Shown here: piece by piece, positions 23,853 through 31,712 of the stretch
Layout: every line of letters begins with the position of its first letter
How positions within the stretch are numbered: position 1 is the stretch's first letter
Assembly (NCBI RefSeq): GCF_027797465.1
Contig: NZ_CP115608.1
Coordinates: forward strand, 1,302,001 to 1,366,000
Origin: Campylobacter sp. CN_NE2
GTDB taxonomy: Bacteria > Campylobacterota > Campylobacteria > Campylobacterales > Campylobacteraceae
Direction of reading: 5' to 3'
DNA length: 64,000 bases
The notes under the pieces: generated by a model
Seen by the model: only the letters and a program-made list of their open reading frames with translations
Databases searched by the model: none
What the model was told of the DNA's origin: nothing
Program-made: the position numbers and the translations under genes

Positions 23853-25371
23853 ATTTATACAAAATTTAAGTGAAATTTCGGAGCAAATTTGCAAATTTGC
23901 AGCTGTTTTAAAAAATAAAAACATAAAGCGAACTCAAATTTTCCTAAGCGATATGAGTGAGTTTAAAATCGCCTTTTTTGGGGCGATGCTAGCAGGGACA
24001 AAACCTGAACTTTTAAGAGATAATCATTTTGAAGACGGTTTTTTTGGCATTGATGATGAAAAATTTGCCAAGATTTGTGCTGAGTTTGAAAATTTGAGCG
24101 AATTTGGCGAATTAAATTTAAACGGAAGCGAGATTTTTTATCTAAAAACTTCGGGAAGCACAGGCAAACCAAAAAACATTCAAAAGTCGCTTTTGGATAT
24201 GGTCTTAGAAGCAAAGCATTTAGCAAAAGCCCTAAATTTAAGCTCCCAAGAGCAGTTTTTAGCCAGTGTAACTCACCAAAATATGTTTGGGCTGACATTT
24301 AAGTTTTTTTTGCCGTTAGTTTTGGACGCGAAGTCTTATAAGGGCGAATACAACTACCCTGAAATTATTTTTGATCAAAGCCTAAATGGCTCTATTTTGA
24401 TCTCATCGCCTACGATTTTAAACGCACTTTATCAGCACAAAAACGCCAAAAAAATAGCAAATTTAAAAATGATAATCTCAGCAGGAGCTAGGCTTCCGCA
24501 AAATTTGCGAGATGAATTAAATAAAATCACAAATGCTAAAATCGTCGATATTTACGGATCTAGCGAAACGGGCGTTGTAGGGGCAAATTTAGGAATGGGG
24601 CTTAAAAAATTTGAGCCTGTGAATTTAGAAGTGGGCAGTAAAGGCGAACTCATCATAACTTCGCCTTGGTGCAAAAGGTTCGAAAGTAGCGATAGCGGCG
24701 AGATTAGAGGCGATGATATTATTTTGCACGGACGGCTTGATAGGATTGTTAAATTTAGCGAAAAGCGCGTAAATTTAGACGCCATAGAAGAAAAATTAAA
24801 TCAAAATGAACTTATAAAAGACTGCAAACTAGGGCTTCACCCAAAATTTGAGCGAATTTTGGCTTTGATAGTTTTAAGCGAGAGCGGCGAAGAAGAGTTT
24901 AGAAAAAACGGCAAAAAAAGCGTCGTAGAAAACTTAAAAAAATATCTAAAATATGATTTTGGCTCGGTTGTAAGGTATTTTAAAATAGTCAGCAAAGTCC
25001 CGTATTCTGCGCAAAGTAAGGTAAAAAAAGATGATTTCATAAAAGCTTATGAAACCTACGAAATGCCTGAATTTACGCAAATTTCGCAAAATGAATTCAA
25101 GGCAAAGATTAAGCCAAGTGATTTTTATTTTGACGGACATTTTGCGAGTTTTCCTGTGGTACCGGGCTTTATGCAGTTTAAATTTGCTAGGATTTGCGCA
25201 GAAAAATTAGGATATGATTTGCAAAATTTAAGCCATATTCCAAGCATAAAATTTATGCACTTTATCCGTCCAAATGACGAAATAATCGTATCGTTTGAGA
25301 AAAAAGAAAAAACGCTAAGTTTTAAAATCAAAAGTCAAAAAGAGTGTTGCAATGGAAAAATCAGCCTTTAA
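23845..25371 (+). CDS. apeH: Aryl-ACP AMP-ligase fused to a 3-hydroxyacyl-ACP dehydratase (ApeH-ApeI)
   Basis: Residues 1-400 are an adenylate-forming ligase: KTSGSTGKPK (about 103-112) P-loop, DIYGSSETG (about 233-241), HGRLDRIVKF (about 292-301) hinge and an acidic-basic C-terminal domain ending near SKVPYSAQSKVKKDDF. Residues about 410-508 are a hotdog dehydratase domain with FYFDGHFASFPVVPGFMQ, the FabZ/ApeI signature with its catalytic His. The ligase activates the aryl starter acid for loading on ACP. In E. coli-type clusters these are two genes, here one 508 aa protein. It overlaps the glycosyltransferase gene by 20 bp. Confidence 0.85.
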   Translation: MREFIQNLSEISEQICKFAAVLKNKNIKRTQIFLSDMSEFKIAFFGAMLAGTKPELLRDNHFEDGFFGIDDEKFAKICAEFENLSEFGELNLNGSEIFYLKTSGSTGKPKNIQKSLLDMVLEAKHLAKALNLSSQEQFLASVTHQNMFGLTFKFFLPLVLDAKSYKGEYNYPEIIFDQSLNGSILISSPTILNALYQHKNAKKIANLKMIISAGARLPQNLRDELNKITNAKIVDIYGSSETGVVGANLGMGLKKFEPVNLEVGSKGELIITSPWCKRFESSDSGEIRGDDIILHGRLDRIVKFSEKRVNLDAIEEKLNQNELIKDCKLGLHPKFERILALIVLSESGEEEFRKNGKKSVVENLKKYLKYDFGSVVRYFKIVSKVPYSAQSKVKKDDFIKAYETYEMPEFTQISQNEFKAKIKPSDFYFDGHFASFPVVPGFMQFKFARICAEKLGYDLQNLSHIPSIKFMHFIRPNDEIIVSFEKKEKTLSFKIKSQKECCNGKISL

Positions 25372-26071
25372 GCCTGTTTTTTTGGTGCCTTACTACAACC
25401 ACCCCGCTAAAATCGCCGTTTTAGTAGAAAATTTATCAAAAATGGGCGAGATTTTAATCATCGATGACGGCAGTGATGAAGTTAGCAAAAATGCACTAAT
25501 CGGCTTAAAAGCTGAAATTTTTACTCGCGAAAACAACGGCGGCAAGGGCGCTGCACTCAAAGACGGATTTAAAATCGCTTTGCAAAAAGGCTACACTCAC
25601 GCATTTCAAATCGATGCTGATTTTCAGCATGATATTTCAAAATGCGACGATTTTTTGCAAATCGCACAAATAAATCCGCACTCGCTAATATGCGCCAATC
25701 CGATTTACGATGAAAATGCACCAAAAAGCCGTTTTTACGGACGCAAAATAACAAATTTTTGGTGCGCCATAAATTCTCTTTCAAGCGACATAAAAGACGG
25801 CATGTGCGGGTTTAGAATTTATCCCTTAAAAGAGATTTGCGAAATTTTACCAAGCGTAAAAGATGATCGCATGGGCTTTGATATCGAAATTTTGGTTCAA
25901 GCTTACAGAGCGAAAATAAACCTAAAATGGATTGAGCTGAAAGTTCGCTACGAGAAGGGCGGGGTTAGCCATTTTCGCATGTTTAGGGATAATTTTCAAA
26001 TTTCACTAACCCACGCAAGGCTGTTTTTCACGCTTCCCTTATGGTTGGTAAAAAGGGCATTTCATGGCTAA
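25352..26071 (+). CDS. Family 2 glycosyltransferase (APE cluster)
   Basis: A 239 aa GT-A enzyme of the dolichyl-phosphate-mannose-synthase type: VFLVPYYNH start, IIDDGSDE (about 35-42), ENNGGKGAALKDG (about 60-72) and the metal-binding IDADFQHD (about 86-93). In many APE clusters this domain is the N-terminal half of one protein with the acyltransferase encoded just downstream; here they are separate with an 8 bp overlap. It probably adds the sugar that bears the polyene ester. Confidence 0.82.
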   Translation: MEKSAFKPVFLVPYYNHPAKIAVLVENLSKMGEILIIDDGSDEVSKNALIGLKAEIFTRENNGGKGAALKDGFKIALQKGYTHAFQIDADFQHDISKCDDFLQIAQINPHSLICANPIYDENAPKSRFYGRKITNFWCAINSLSSDIKDGMCGFRIYPLKEICEILPSVKDDRMGFDIEILVQAYRAKINLKWIELKVRYEKGGVSHFRMFRDNFQISLTHARLFFTLPLWLVKRAFHG

Positions 26072-26969
26072 GCACTGGGCAGAGCAAAACGAAGTCGCAC
26101 CAAGTTTATTTTTAAAAGCGACATTTTTTTTGGTTACAAAACTGCCTAGTTTTATCGTTAAGTGTATCGTATTTATCGTGGTTAGCGTCTATTTTTTGTT
26201 TTTAAAAAATCAAAGAGAAAATATAATAAATTTTAGAAAAAATGTCGCACAAAGTGGCGGAAAAATAAGCGGAAACGCGTATGCGAATTTTTATAATTTT
26301 GGCGTTGCAATCTGCGATAAAATCGCCATTTGGACAAATAAAAAGGGAATAGAAATCGACCGAACAAATTTAGAAAAAATTCGCTCACAGCTCGACGGCG
26401 TAAAACGGGGCAAAATTTTGCTAACTAGCCATTATGGCAATATCGAAGTGGCAAAAGCCCTTGTGAGCGAACTTGGTCGCACGAAAATAAATATCTTTAT
26501 GTATCGCGCAAACAATGCTAAATTTAACGAATTTATGGATAAAGTCAGTGGCGGGAAAATCAATGTCTTTTGGGTCGATGAACTAAATATTGAAACTATG
26601 CTAAATTTGGGAAATTTGCTAGATAACGGCGAACATATCGCTATAATGGCAGATCGTGTGCCGATAAAAAGCGAAAAGGTCGCAAGTGCCAAATTTTTGG
26701 GAAAAACGGCGAATTTTAGCATTGGAGCGTATCTCATAGCAGGGATTTTAAAGGCTGAAATTTACTCATTTTGGTGTTACAAAGTAGGCAAAAAATATAC
26801 TTTTGAAACGAAAAAACTGCCAAGCGTGGAGCTAAAAAGCGATAAAATCGCTTCTGTAATGCCTGCTTTGAGAGCGTATGTGGCGGATTTAGAGAGCAAA
26901 TGCGTAAGCGATCCCGCGCAATGGTATAATTTTTTTGATTTTTGGGGGCAAGGTGAAAAAGAGCTATAA
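26064..26969 (+). CDS. LpxL/HtrB-like acyltransferase (COG4261, APE cluster)
   Basis: The 301 aa protein has one N-terminal membrane anchor (about 22-48), the HX4E catalytic motif in SHYGNIEV (about 125-132), an ADRVP segment (about 196) and a C-terminal PAQWYNFFDFWG, as in lysophospholipid and lipid A late acyltransferases. It is the predicted enzyme that joins the finished polyene or a fatty acid to the sugar lipid. It overlaps both neighbours. Confidence 0.82.
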   Translation: MAKHWAEQNEVAPSLFLKATFFLVTKLPSFIVKCIVFIVVSVYFLFLKNQRENIINFRKNVAQSGGKISGNAYANFYNFGVAICDKIAIWTNKKGIEIDRTNLEKIRSQLDGVKRGKILLTSHYGNIEVAKALVSELGRTKINIFMYRANNAKFNEFMDKVSGGKINVFWVDELNIETMLNLGNLLDNGEHIAIMADRVPIKSEKVASAKFLGKTANFSIGAYLIAGILKAEIYSFWCYKVGKKYTFETKKLPSVELKSDKIASVMPALRAYVADLESKCVSDPAQWYNFFDFWGQGEKEL

Positions 26970-27357
26970 ATTTAGAGTTGAGTTTTATGATACCGACAGC
27001 ATGGGCGTAGTGTGGCACGGAAACTATGTCAAATACTGCGAAATGGCGCGGTGTGCGTTTTTGCGCGAGATCGGCTACACTTATATCGATATGAAAAATG
27101 ACGGATACGCTTATCCGATTGTGAAAATGGATTTTAAATTTGTGCGTCCTGCGATGTTTGATGATGAAATTTGTGTTGAAGTAGAATTGAGCGAATTTGA
27201 AAGCTTACTTAAATTTAAATACACCATAAAAAACGCTGATACGGGCGAAATTTTATGCAAGGCAACCACTGCCCAAGCAGCGGTAAATTTAGAAAATATG
27301 GAAACCTGCTTTTATCTACCTGAGATTTTAAAAGAAAAATTAAAGGGACTAAAATAA
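26953..27357 (+). CDS. apeK: YbgC/4HBT-type thioesterase (ApeK-like)
   Basis: The 134 aa hotdog thioesterase shows the family signature YDTDSMGVVWHGNYVKYCEMAR near its N-terminus, with the catalytic Asp and the following His. I chose GTG 26953, which has a strong SD (GGGGGCAAG) and starts with KKSYKFRVEFYD; the frame is open from TTG 26935. It overlaps the acyltransferase by 17 bp and ends APE block 2. It likely hydrolyses stalled or finished thioesters from the ACPs. Confidence 0.85.
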   Translation: MKKSYKFRVEFYDTDSMGVVWHGNYVKYCEMARCAFLREIGYTYIDMKNDGYAYPIVKMDFKFVRPAMFDDEICVEVELSEFESLLKFKYTIKNADTGEILCKATTAQAAVNLENMETCFYLPEILKEKLKGLK

Positions 27358-27379
27358 AATTGGATAAACATATAAATTT

Positions 27380-27399
27380 GGTGGGCAAGGATACCCACC
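27380..27399. terminator. GC-rich hairpin between convergent genes
   Basis: GGTGGG (27380-27385) and CCCACC (27394-27399) enclose CAAGGATA, followed by CTACGGTCC. This is the only GC-rich stretch in the area and lies between the converging thioesterase and the minus-strand small-protein gene. Similar GGTGGG-CCCACC repeats are widespread in bacteria. Confidence 0.55.
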
Positions 27400-27420
27400 C
27401 TACGGTCCTTAAATAAAAAT

Positions 27421-27714
27421 TCACCTGCAACCACCGAACCAACTATCACCGTGCGTGCAATCAGATTTTTTAGATTGAGTTTGTTTCTTCGAGGCTGTTT
27501 TCTTTTGAGTCACTTTTTTTTGACCTAGTTTCTTTTTCAATTGCTCATTCTCATATTTTAGTTTATCGTTTTCTTCCATTAGCTGATCAACAGCCTCTCG
27601 CCATTTTGCACTATTTTCTGCAAGTTGTGCTTCGCAACTATCTGCCATAGCAAATGAAGCAGAACCCATTAATAAGCCTAATGCTAAACCAACTTTTACA
27701 AAACTTTTTGTCAT
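27421..27714 (-). CDS. Small secreted coiled-coil protein
   Basis: The 97 aa product has a signal peptide (about 1-24, ending SFAMA), then a coiled coil (about 30-66) with ENDKLKYENEQLKKKLG-type heptads, a Lys/Thr/Ser/Gln-rich segment, and a C-terminal DSWFGGCR with two cysteines near the end (three Cys in all). The cysteine and glycine pattern suggests a surface or periplasmic role, but I do not recognise a family. SD AAGGAG precedes the ATG. A 14-G tract lies 48 bp upstream, at the position of a -35 element, so expression may be phase variable. Confidence 0.7.
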   Translation of the reverse strand: MTKSFVKVGLALGLLMGSASFAMADSCEAQLAENSAKWREAVDQLMEENDKLKYENEQLKKKLGQKKVTQKKTASKKQTQSKKSDCTHGDSWFGGCR

Positions 27715-27761
27715 TTTTGACTCCTTGTAGAAAATTTTATAAAAAATTATCCATAATTTTA

Positions 27762-27775
27762 CCCCCCCCCCCCCC
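27762..27775 (-). repeat. Poly-G tract (14 G on the minus strand)
   Basis: Fourteen uninterrupted C on the plus strand (G on the minus strand). On the minus strand it precedes a TATAAA (27741-27736) by about 20 bp and the ATG at 27714 by 48 bp. In Campylobacter, G tracts of this length change length frequently and switch genes on and off. It lies outside any supported coding frame, so an effect on promoter spacing is the likely mode. Confidence 0.85.
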
Positions 27776-27896
27776 TAATAAAAACTTAAATTTTCAATTT
27801 TTTTTGAAAAAAATGAAAAATTTGATGATTTTTTCTAAATTTTGATAAAAAAATAGAGAATTTAAAAAATATTTTGTGTTTTTTTGTCAAAGAAGT

Positions 27897-28841
27897 TTAT
27901 GAAATAGATTTAAAACGAATTCTCTCAATAGGTTTTTCGATGAATTTATAAGCTAAAAGTCCGAATAAAAATGAAGAAATAATCATAAAAGTTATGTTTA
28001 GTTCATCAAATTTCCACATACAGATACAATAAAACAGTGCGTGGTTTAAAAATATGTGATAGCTTAAAGCCCCGCAAACGCTATTAAATTTGGCTTTAAA
28101 TTTGATTTGTGATAGCTCATAAACAAGCGGAATGCCGACTAATACGGCAAAAGGTAATTCAAAAGAAACAGCATCACAATAATATATATTTACAATAAGT
28201 TCTATAAACAATATAGCCCACCAAATTCTAAGTTCTTTTAGTTTCTTTTCTCTGATTAATTTGCCTATATAAAAAACAAAAAACACTCCCCAAAAATATC
28301 TATAATCCCACATATAAATCATTTCATTATCTATAAGCACCAAATTTGATATAGTGAAAATAATAAATGAAATAATGGCTAAAATTTTCATAAATTTCTC
28401 TTTTTTCAGGGCAAATAAAAGCGCAAAGATAAAATAAATTTGGACTTCAAGAGCTAATGAAAAAGCAGGCGGTAAAATTATATCACTCTTATCATTGACT
28501 ACACTTACTACTCCAATATCAAATATTAGATTGTAATTTAACGGAATAAGCGTAAAATGTGCGAGTGTCCTTAATAAGGTTGTTCTAAATTCCCAAAAAC
28601 CACTAAAATAAAAAAATAAAAATGCTAAACTTATATAAAGGAAAAACACAGGATAAATGCGTAAAAATCTATCTTTAAGATATTCTTTTGGAGAGTATAA
28701 ATTTAGTAATTTTGTGCTAACAGAACCTGCTAAAATATAAAAAATAAATACACAAAATGGACCAAAATTTATCAATGGTTTATCAAGTATGTGATGAAAC
28801 ATTACACCACAAGCTAAAATAAGTCGCAAATATCCTATCAT
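27897..28841 (-). CDS. Acyltransferase family 3 membrane protein (OafA-like)
   Basis: The 314 aa protein has about ten hydrophobic helices and the family features YLRLILACGVMFHH (His17 region, the catalytic His pair zone), the RFLRIYPVFFLY motif (about 58-69) and a typical final helix with FIEKPIERIR. Family members O-acetylate surface sugars. It is slightly short for the family but shows both ends. Its strand and very AT-rich sequence differ from the APE genes around it. With the small secreted protein it forms the insert that splits the thioesterase from the carrier/exporter genes. Confidence 0.82.
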   Translation of the reverse strand: MIGYLRLILACGVMFHHILDKPLINFGPFCVFIFYILAGSVSTKLLNLYSPKEYLKDRFLRIYPVFFLYISLAFLFFYFSGFWEFRTTLLRTLAHFTLIPLNYNLIFDIGVVSVVNDKSDIILPPAFSLALEVQIYFIFALLFALKKEKFMKILAIISFIIFTISNLVLIDNEMIYMWDYRYFWGVFFVFYIGKLIREKKLKELRIWWAILFIELIVNIYYCDAVSFELPFAVLVGIPLVYELSQIKFKAKFNSVCGALSYHIFLNHALFYCICMWKFDELNITFMIISSFLFGLLAYKFIEKPIERIRFKSIS

Positions 28842-28912
28842 TTTTTAAAAATCCTTTGTGAAATGTTACTTTTTGAAACTTAAAAATTATTTATATTAAA
28901 GTTGCTAACAAG

Positions 28913-28962
28913 TTTAAAATTTCGGCGCAGTATCTAAGATTGCGTTAGCGTGAAATTTTAAA
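28913..28962. repeat. Palindromic intergenic element
   Basis: TTTAAAATTTC (28913-28923) and GAAATTTTAAA (28952-28962) are perfect 11 bp arms around a centre GGCGCAGTATCTAAGATTGCGTTAGCGT that itself folds (CGCA-ATCT with AGAT-TGCG). It occupies the gap between the divergent acyltransferase-3 gene and the LolA-like gene. Its build recalls the larger element at 44867-44946. Confidence 0.55.
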
Positions 28963-29068
28963 TTTTAAAAGAAATTTGACCCAAAATAGCACTTTTACAA
29001 AATTTAGCAATATTTATTTTATGAGTTATAGTAAAATTAATAAATTTTTTTGATTATCAAGGAATAAA

Positions 29069-29587
29069 ATGAGAATTTTGCTTTCGTTTTTGGCATTTTG
29101 TGGTTTGGTTTTTGGCTTGGAAGTGGGCGAGTTAAATCTCAAAACCGACAACATAAGCGGTAAATTTAACGAAGAGATGATTTTGGGCGGATTTGACGAG
29201 CCGATTAAAAGTAGTGGCGAGTTTGAAATAAAAAACAAAGAGCTTATTTGGCATATAAAAGAACCGCTCGAAAGTAGCGTTAAAATCGCACAAAATGGCA
29301 TTTTTAGCCTAGAAAACGGCAAATGGGAACTGCAAAAAAACTCACTCATGGATAAAGAGCTTTTTTTGGCGATTTTTTCTTTGGATTTTGGCGTTTTGCA
29401 AAAAGATTTTGACATTTCGCTAAGTGGCGAAAGTGGCGCATGGGAGCTAAATTTAAGCCCAAAAGGGACGCTTTTTAAAGAAATTTTTAAAAACATTATC
29501 ATAAAAGGTGGCGAAATGGTGCGAGAAATCGCCATTACTAACGCGCAGGGCGATGAAACAAGGACTTTGTTTAGCGATGTTAAATAA
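29069..29587 (+). CDS. LolA-like periplasmic carrier protein (APE cluster)
   Basis: The 172 aa product has a signal peptide (MRILLSFLAFCGLVFG) and the beta-rich pattern of LolA-type lipid carriers, with FEIKNKELIWHIKEPLES (about 50-67) matching the LolA strand in which the cargo is bound. APE clusters regularly encode a LolA-like protein before the MMPL exporter, and the pair moves the polyene lipid to the outer membrane. It overlaps the exporter gene by 11 bp. Confidence 0.78.
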   Translation: MRILLSFLAFCGLVFGLEVGELNLKTDNISGKFNEEMILGGFDEPIKSSGEFEIKNKELIWHIKEPLESSVKIAQNGIFSLENGKWELQKNSLMDKELFLAIFSLDFGVLQKDFDISLSGESGAWELNLSPKGTLFKEIFKNIIIKGGEMVREIAITNAQGDETRTLFSDVK

Positions 29588-31712
29588 AGCCGTTTTTGCC
29601 ATAACTTTTGCCATAATGAGCGTTTTTATCGCTTTGAATTTGGGCAAAATAAATTCCGATATTTACGGCTTAATCGGGTTCGATAAAGAAAGCAAGGAAA
29701 TTTTTACCAACCTAAATAATAGTTTAAGAGATGAGATAATTTTTGCTTCAAATGATAAAATGAAATTTGAAAATTTTATCGCAGAGTGCGAAAATAGCGG
29801 GATTTTTAGCGAAATTTTATATAAGATAAATTCGATAAAAGATTATCAAAAAGAGCTTGAAATTTACAAAATCGCACTTTTGGACGATGAGAGCGTAAAT
29901 TTACTCGAAAACGATGCTACTGCCTTTTTTGCGCGAAGTCAGGCGGATTTTTTCAATAAATTTAAGCCGTTAAGTGCTTCGCAGGATTTTTTTTCATTGA
30001 CTCTTCACTCAGAGATTTTAAAAGGCGGCGGCGGGATTAAATTTGATATGAGTGAAAATCGATTTTACGGCGAGATCGAAAGCCAAAAATATTATTTTGC
30101 CAAAGCAAAATTAGAGCAAATTTATGATGAAAATGTGCTTTTAAATTTAACCCAAATCGCAAAAAATAGCGAAATTCTTATAAGCGGCGGTGCGATTTAC
30201 TCGGCACTTGGGAAAAATTCGGCTAAATTTGAAAGTGCGTTTATGGGAAGTTTTTCGCTGATAATCTGCGCTATTTTGCTATTTTTGGCTTTTAAAAACG
30301 CTAGAATTTTTGCCGTTACTGGCGTAGTGGCTTTTGGGCTAGTTAGCGGGGTGTTTGCGTTATTTTTGTTTTTTGAGAGCGTTCATAGCATAAGCGTGGT
30401 GATTTCGACTAGCTTAATCGGACTAATGCTCGATTTTAGCGCACATTGGCTTGGCTCAAATGCAAATTCGCTGGTAAAAAAACAGAGCATAAAAGATATG
30501 AAAAAAATCTTTTTGTTAGGCTTTTTTATTACCGCTGGGGGATACGCTGTATTTTTGTTTTCGTCGTTTGATTTGCTTTTGCAAATTGCGGTGTTTGCGA
30601 TATTTGCGCTTTTGGGAGCGTTTTTATTTTCTTATTTTATGTTGCCTGAAATTTTTGATAATTGCGAATTCAAAAGCTCTAAAATTTGGGATAAATTTTT
30701 GCAAATTTTGATTAAATTCTCTGCTAAATTTAAATTCGTAAATTTGAAATTTAATCTTGTTTGCATAGCGATTTTAACGCTATTTTTGTATAATTTTGCC
30801 GTTTTTAAAGACGACATTAGCGAGTATTCTAGTATGGATAAAACGCTTTTGCAAATGAGCGCTAAACTATCCACGCTAAGCTCTCAAAGTTATGATTTGG
30901 CGGTTTTAGATAGTGGCTCAAATGTGCCAAATACGCTTCTTTCTAACGAAATCATCGGCTCGTATTTGAGTGCGGAAAAATTTATCCAAAGCCCAAAAAC
31001 GCAAGAAAAAATAATTCAAATTTTTGCAAATTCCAATGCAGATTTGATGAAAGGCATAAATCCAAATTTGGTTCAAAAAGAGCTTGACAAACTCGCAAAT
31101 TCGCAGGTCTTCACGCAAAATGAAGTTTTAAATTCATCGCTTTTTTTAAATTTAAAAAATTTGCAAATAGATGATAAAAATATCGTTTTTTTATACGATA
31201 TAAAAGATAAAATCGCATTAAAAAATGCCATTTTAGCAGGTGGCGGAGCGTATTTAAGCTTCAAAGATAGCGCAAATTCGGCATTTTTAAACATTAAGAT
31301 AAATGCGATTTACCTTAAAATCATCGCTTACGCCTTAGCCTTTGCGCTTTTGTGTTATTTTTTCGGATTAAAAATCAGTGCAAATATCGTCACGGCGGTA
31401 TTTTTATCAAATTTAATAACACTTTTTATCCTTAGTATTTTTGGTTTTTCTATCAATATTTTTGTGATTTTTGGGCTAATTTTAGCGGGGGCTGTGGGGG
31501 TTGATTATATGATTTTTGCGTTAAATTCGCACCTTCAAACAGCCAAAAAAACCTTTGGCATAAGCGTTGCGGCTCTTACTAGCATGGTTTCATTTTTTGC
31601 TCTTAGTTTTAGTGGGACTGCGGCGGTAGCGGTTTTTGGGCTAAGTGTGGCGATAAACATCGCGATTTGTGCGTTTTTAGCAGGAATTTACGCCAATAAA
31701 TTCACTGCCTAA
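29577..31712 (+). CDS. MMPL/RND-family exporter (APE cluster)
   Basis: A polytopic transporter of about 711 aa with the duplicated layout of MMPL proteins: one N-terminal helix, a large periplasmic domain (about 30-210), a helix block that holds STSLIGLMLDFSAHW with the membrane Asp, a second periplasmic domain (about 410-570) and a final block with LAGAVGVDYMIFAL. I start at ATG 29577, where the first helix begins (MLNKAVFAIT); ATG 29553 is also possible. It is the predicted exporter of the aryl polyene lipid and ends the APE locus. It converges on pldA, overlapping it by 11 bp. Confidence 0.85.
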   Translation: MLNKAVFAITFAIMSVFIALNLGKINSDIYGLIGFDKESKEIFTNLNNSLRDEIIFASNDKMKFENFIAECENSGIFSEILYKINSIKDYQKELEIYKIALLDDESVNLLENDATAFFARSQADFFNKFKPLSASQDFFSLTLHSEILKGGGGIKFDMSENRFYGEIESQKYYFAKAKLEQIYDENVLLNLTQIAKNSEILISGGAIYSALGKNSAKFESAFMGSFSLIICAILLFLAFKNARIFAVTGVVAFGLVSGVFALFLFFESVHSISVVISTSLIGLMLDFSAHWLGSNANSLVKKQSIKDMKKIFLLGFFITAGGYAVFLFSSFDLLLQIAVFAIFALLGAFLFSYFMLPEIFDNCEFKSSKIWDKFLQILIKFSAKFKFVNLKFNLVCIAILTLFLYNFAVFKDDISEYSSMDKTLLQMSAKLSTLSSQSYDLAVLDSGSNVPNTLLSNEIIGSYLSAEKFIQSPKTQEKIIQIFANSNADLMKGINPNLVQKELDKLANSQVFTQNEVLNSSLFLNLKNLQIDDKNIVFLYDIKDKIALKNAILAGGGAYLSFKDSANSAFLNIKINAIYLKIIAYALAFALLCYFFGLKISANIVTAVFLSNLITLFILSIFGFSINIFVIFGLILAGAVGVDYMIFALNSHLQTAKKTFGISVAALTSMVSFFALSFSGTAAVAVFGLSVAINIAICAFLAGIYANKFTA

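Noticed and set aside
27654-27845. Plus-strand frame through the poly-C tract giving a proline run
   Set aside because: It has no SD, reads antisense to the secreted-protein gene, and the proline run only reflects the homopolymer.
6206-31712. An integrative element or prophage inserted at tRNA-Phe
   Set aside because: No integrase, phage or conjugation gene and no second copy of the tRNA 3' end was noticed downstream, so only the location is suggestive.
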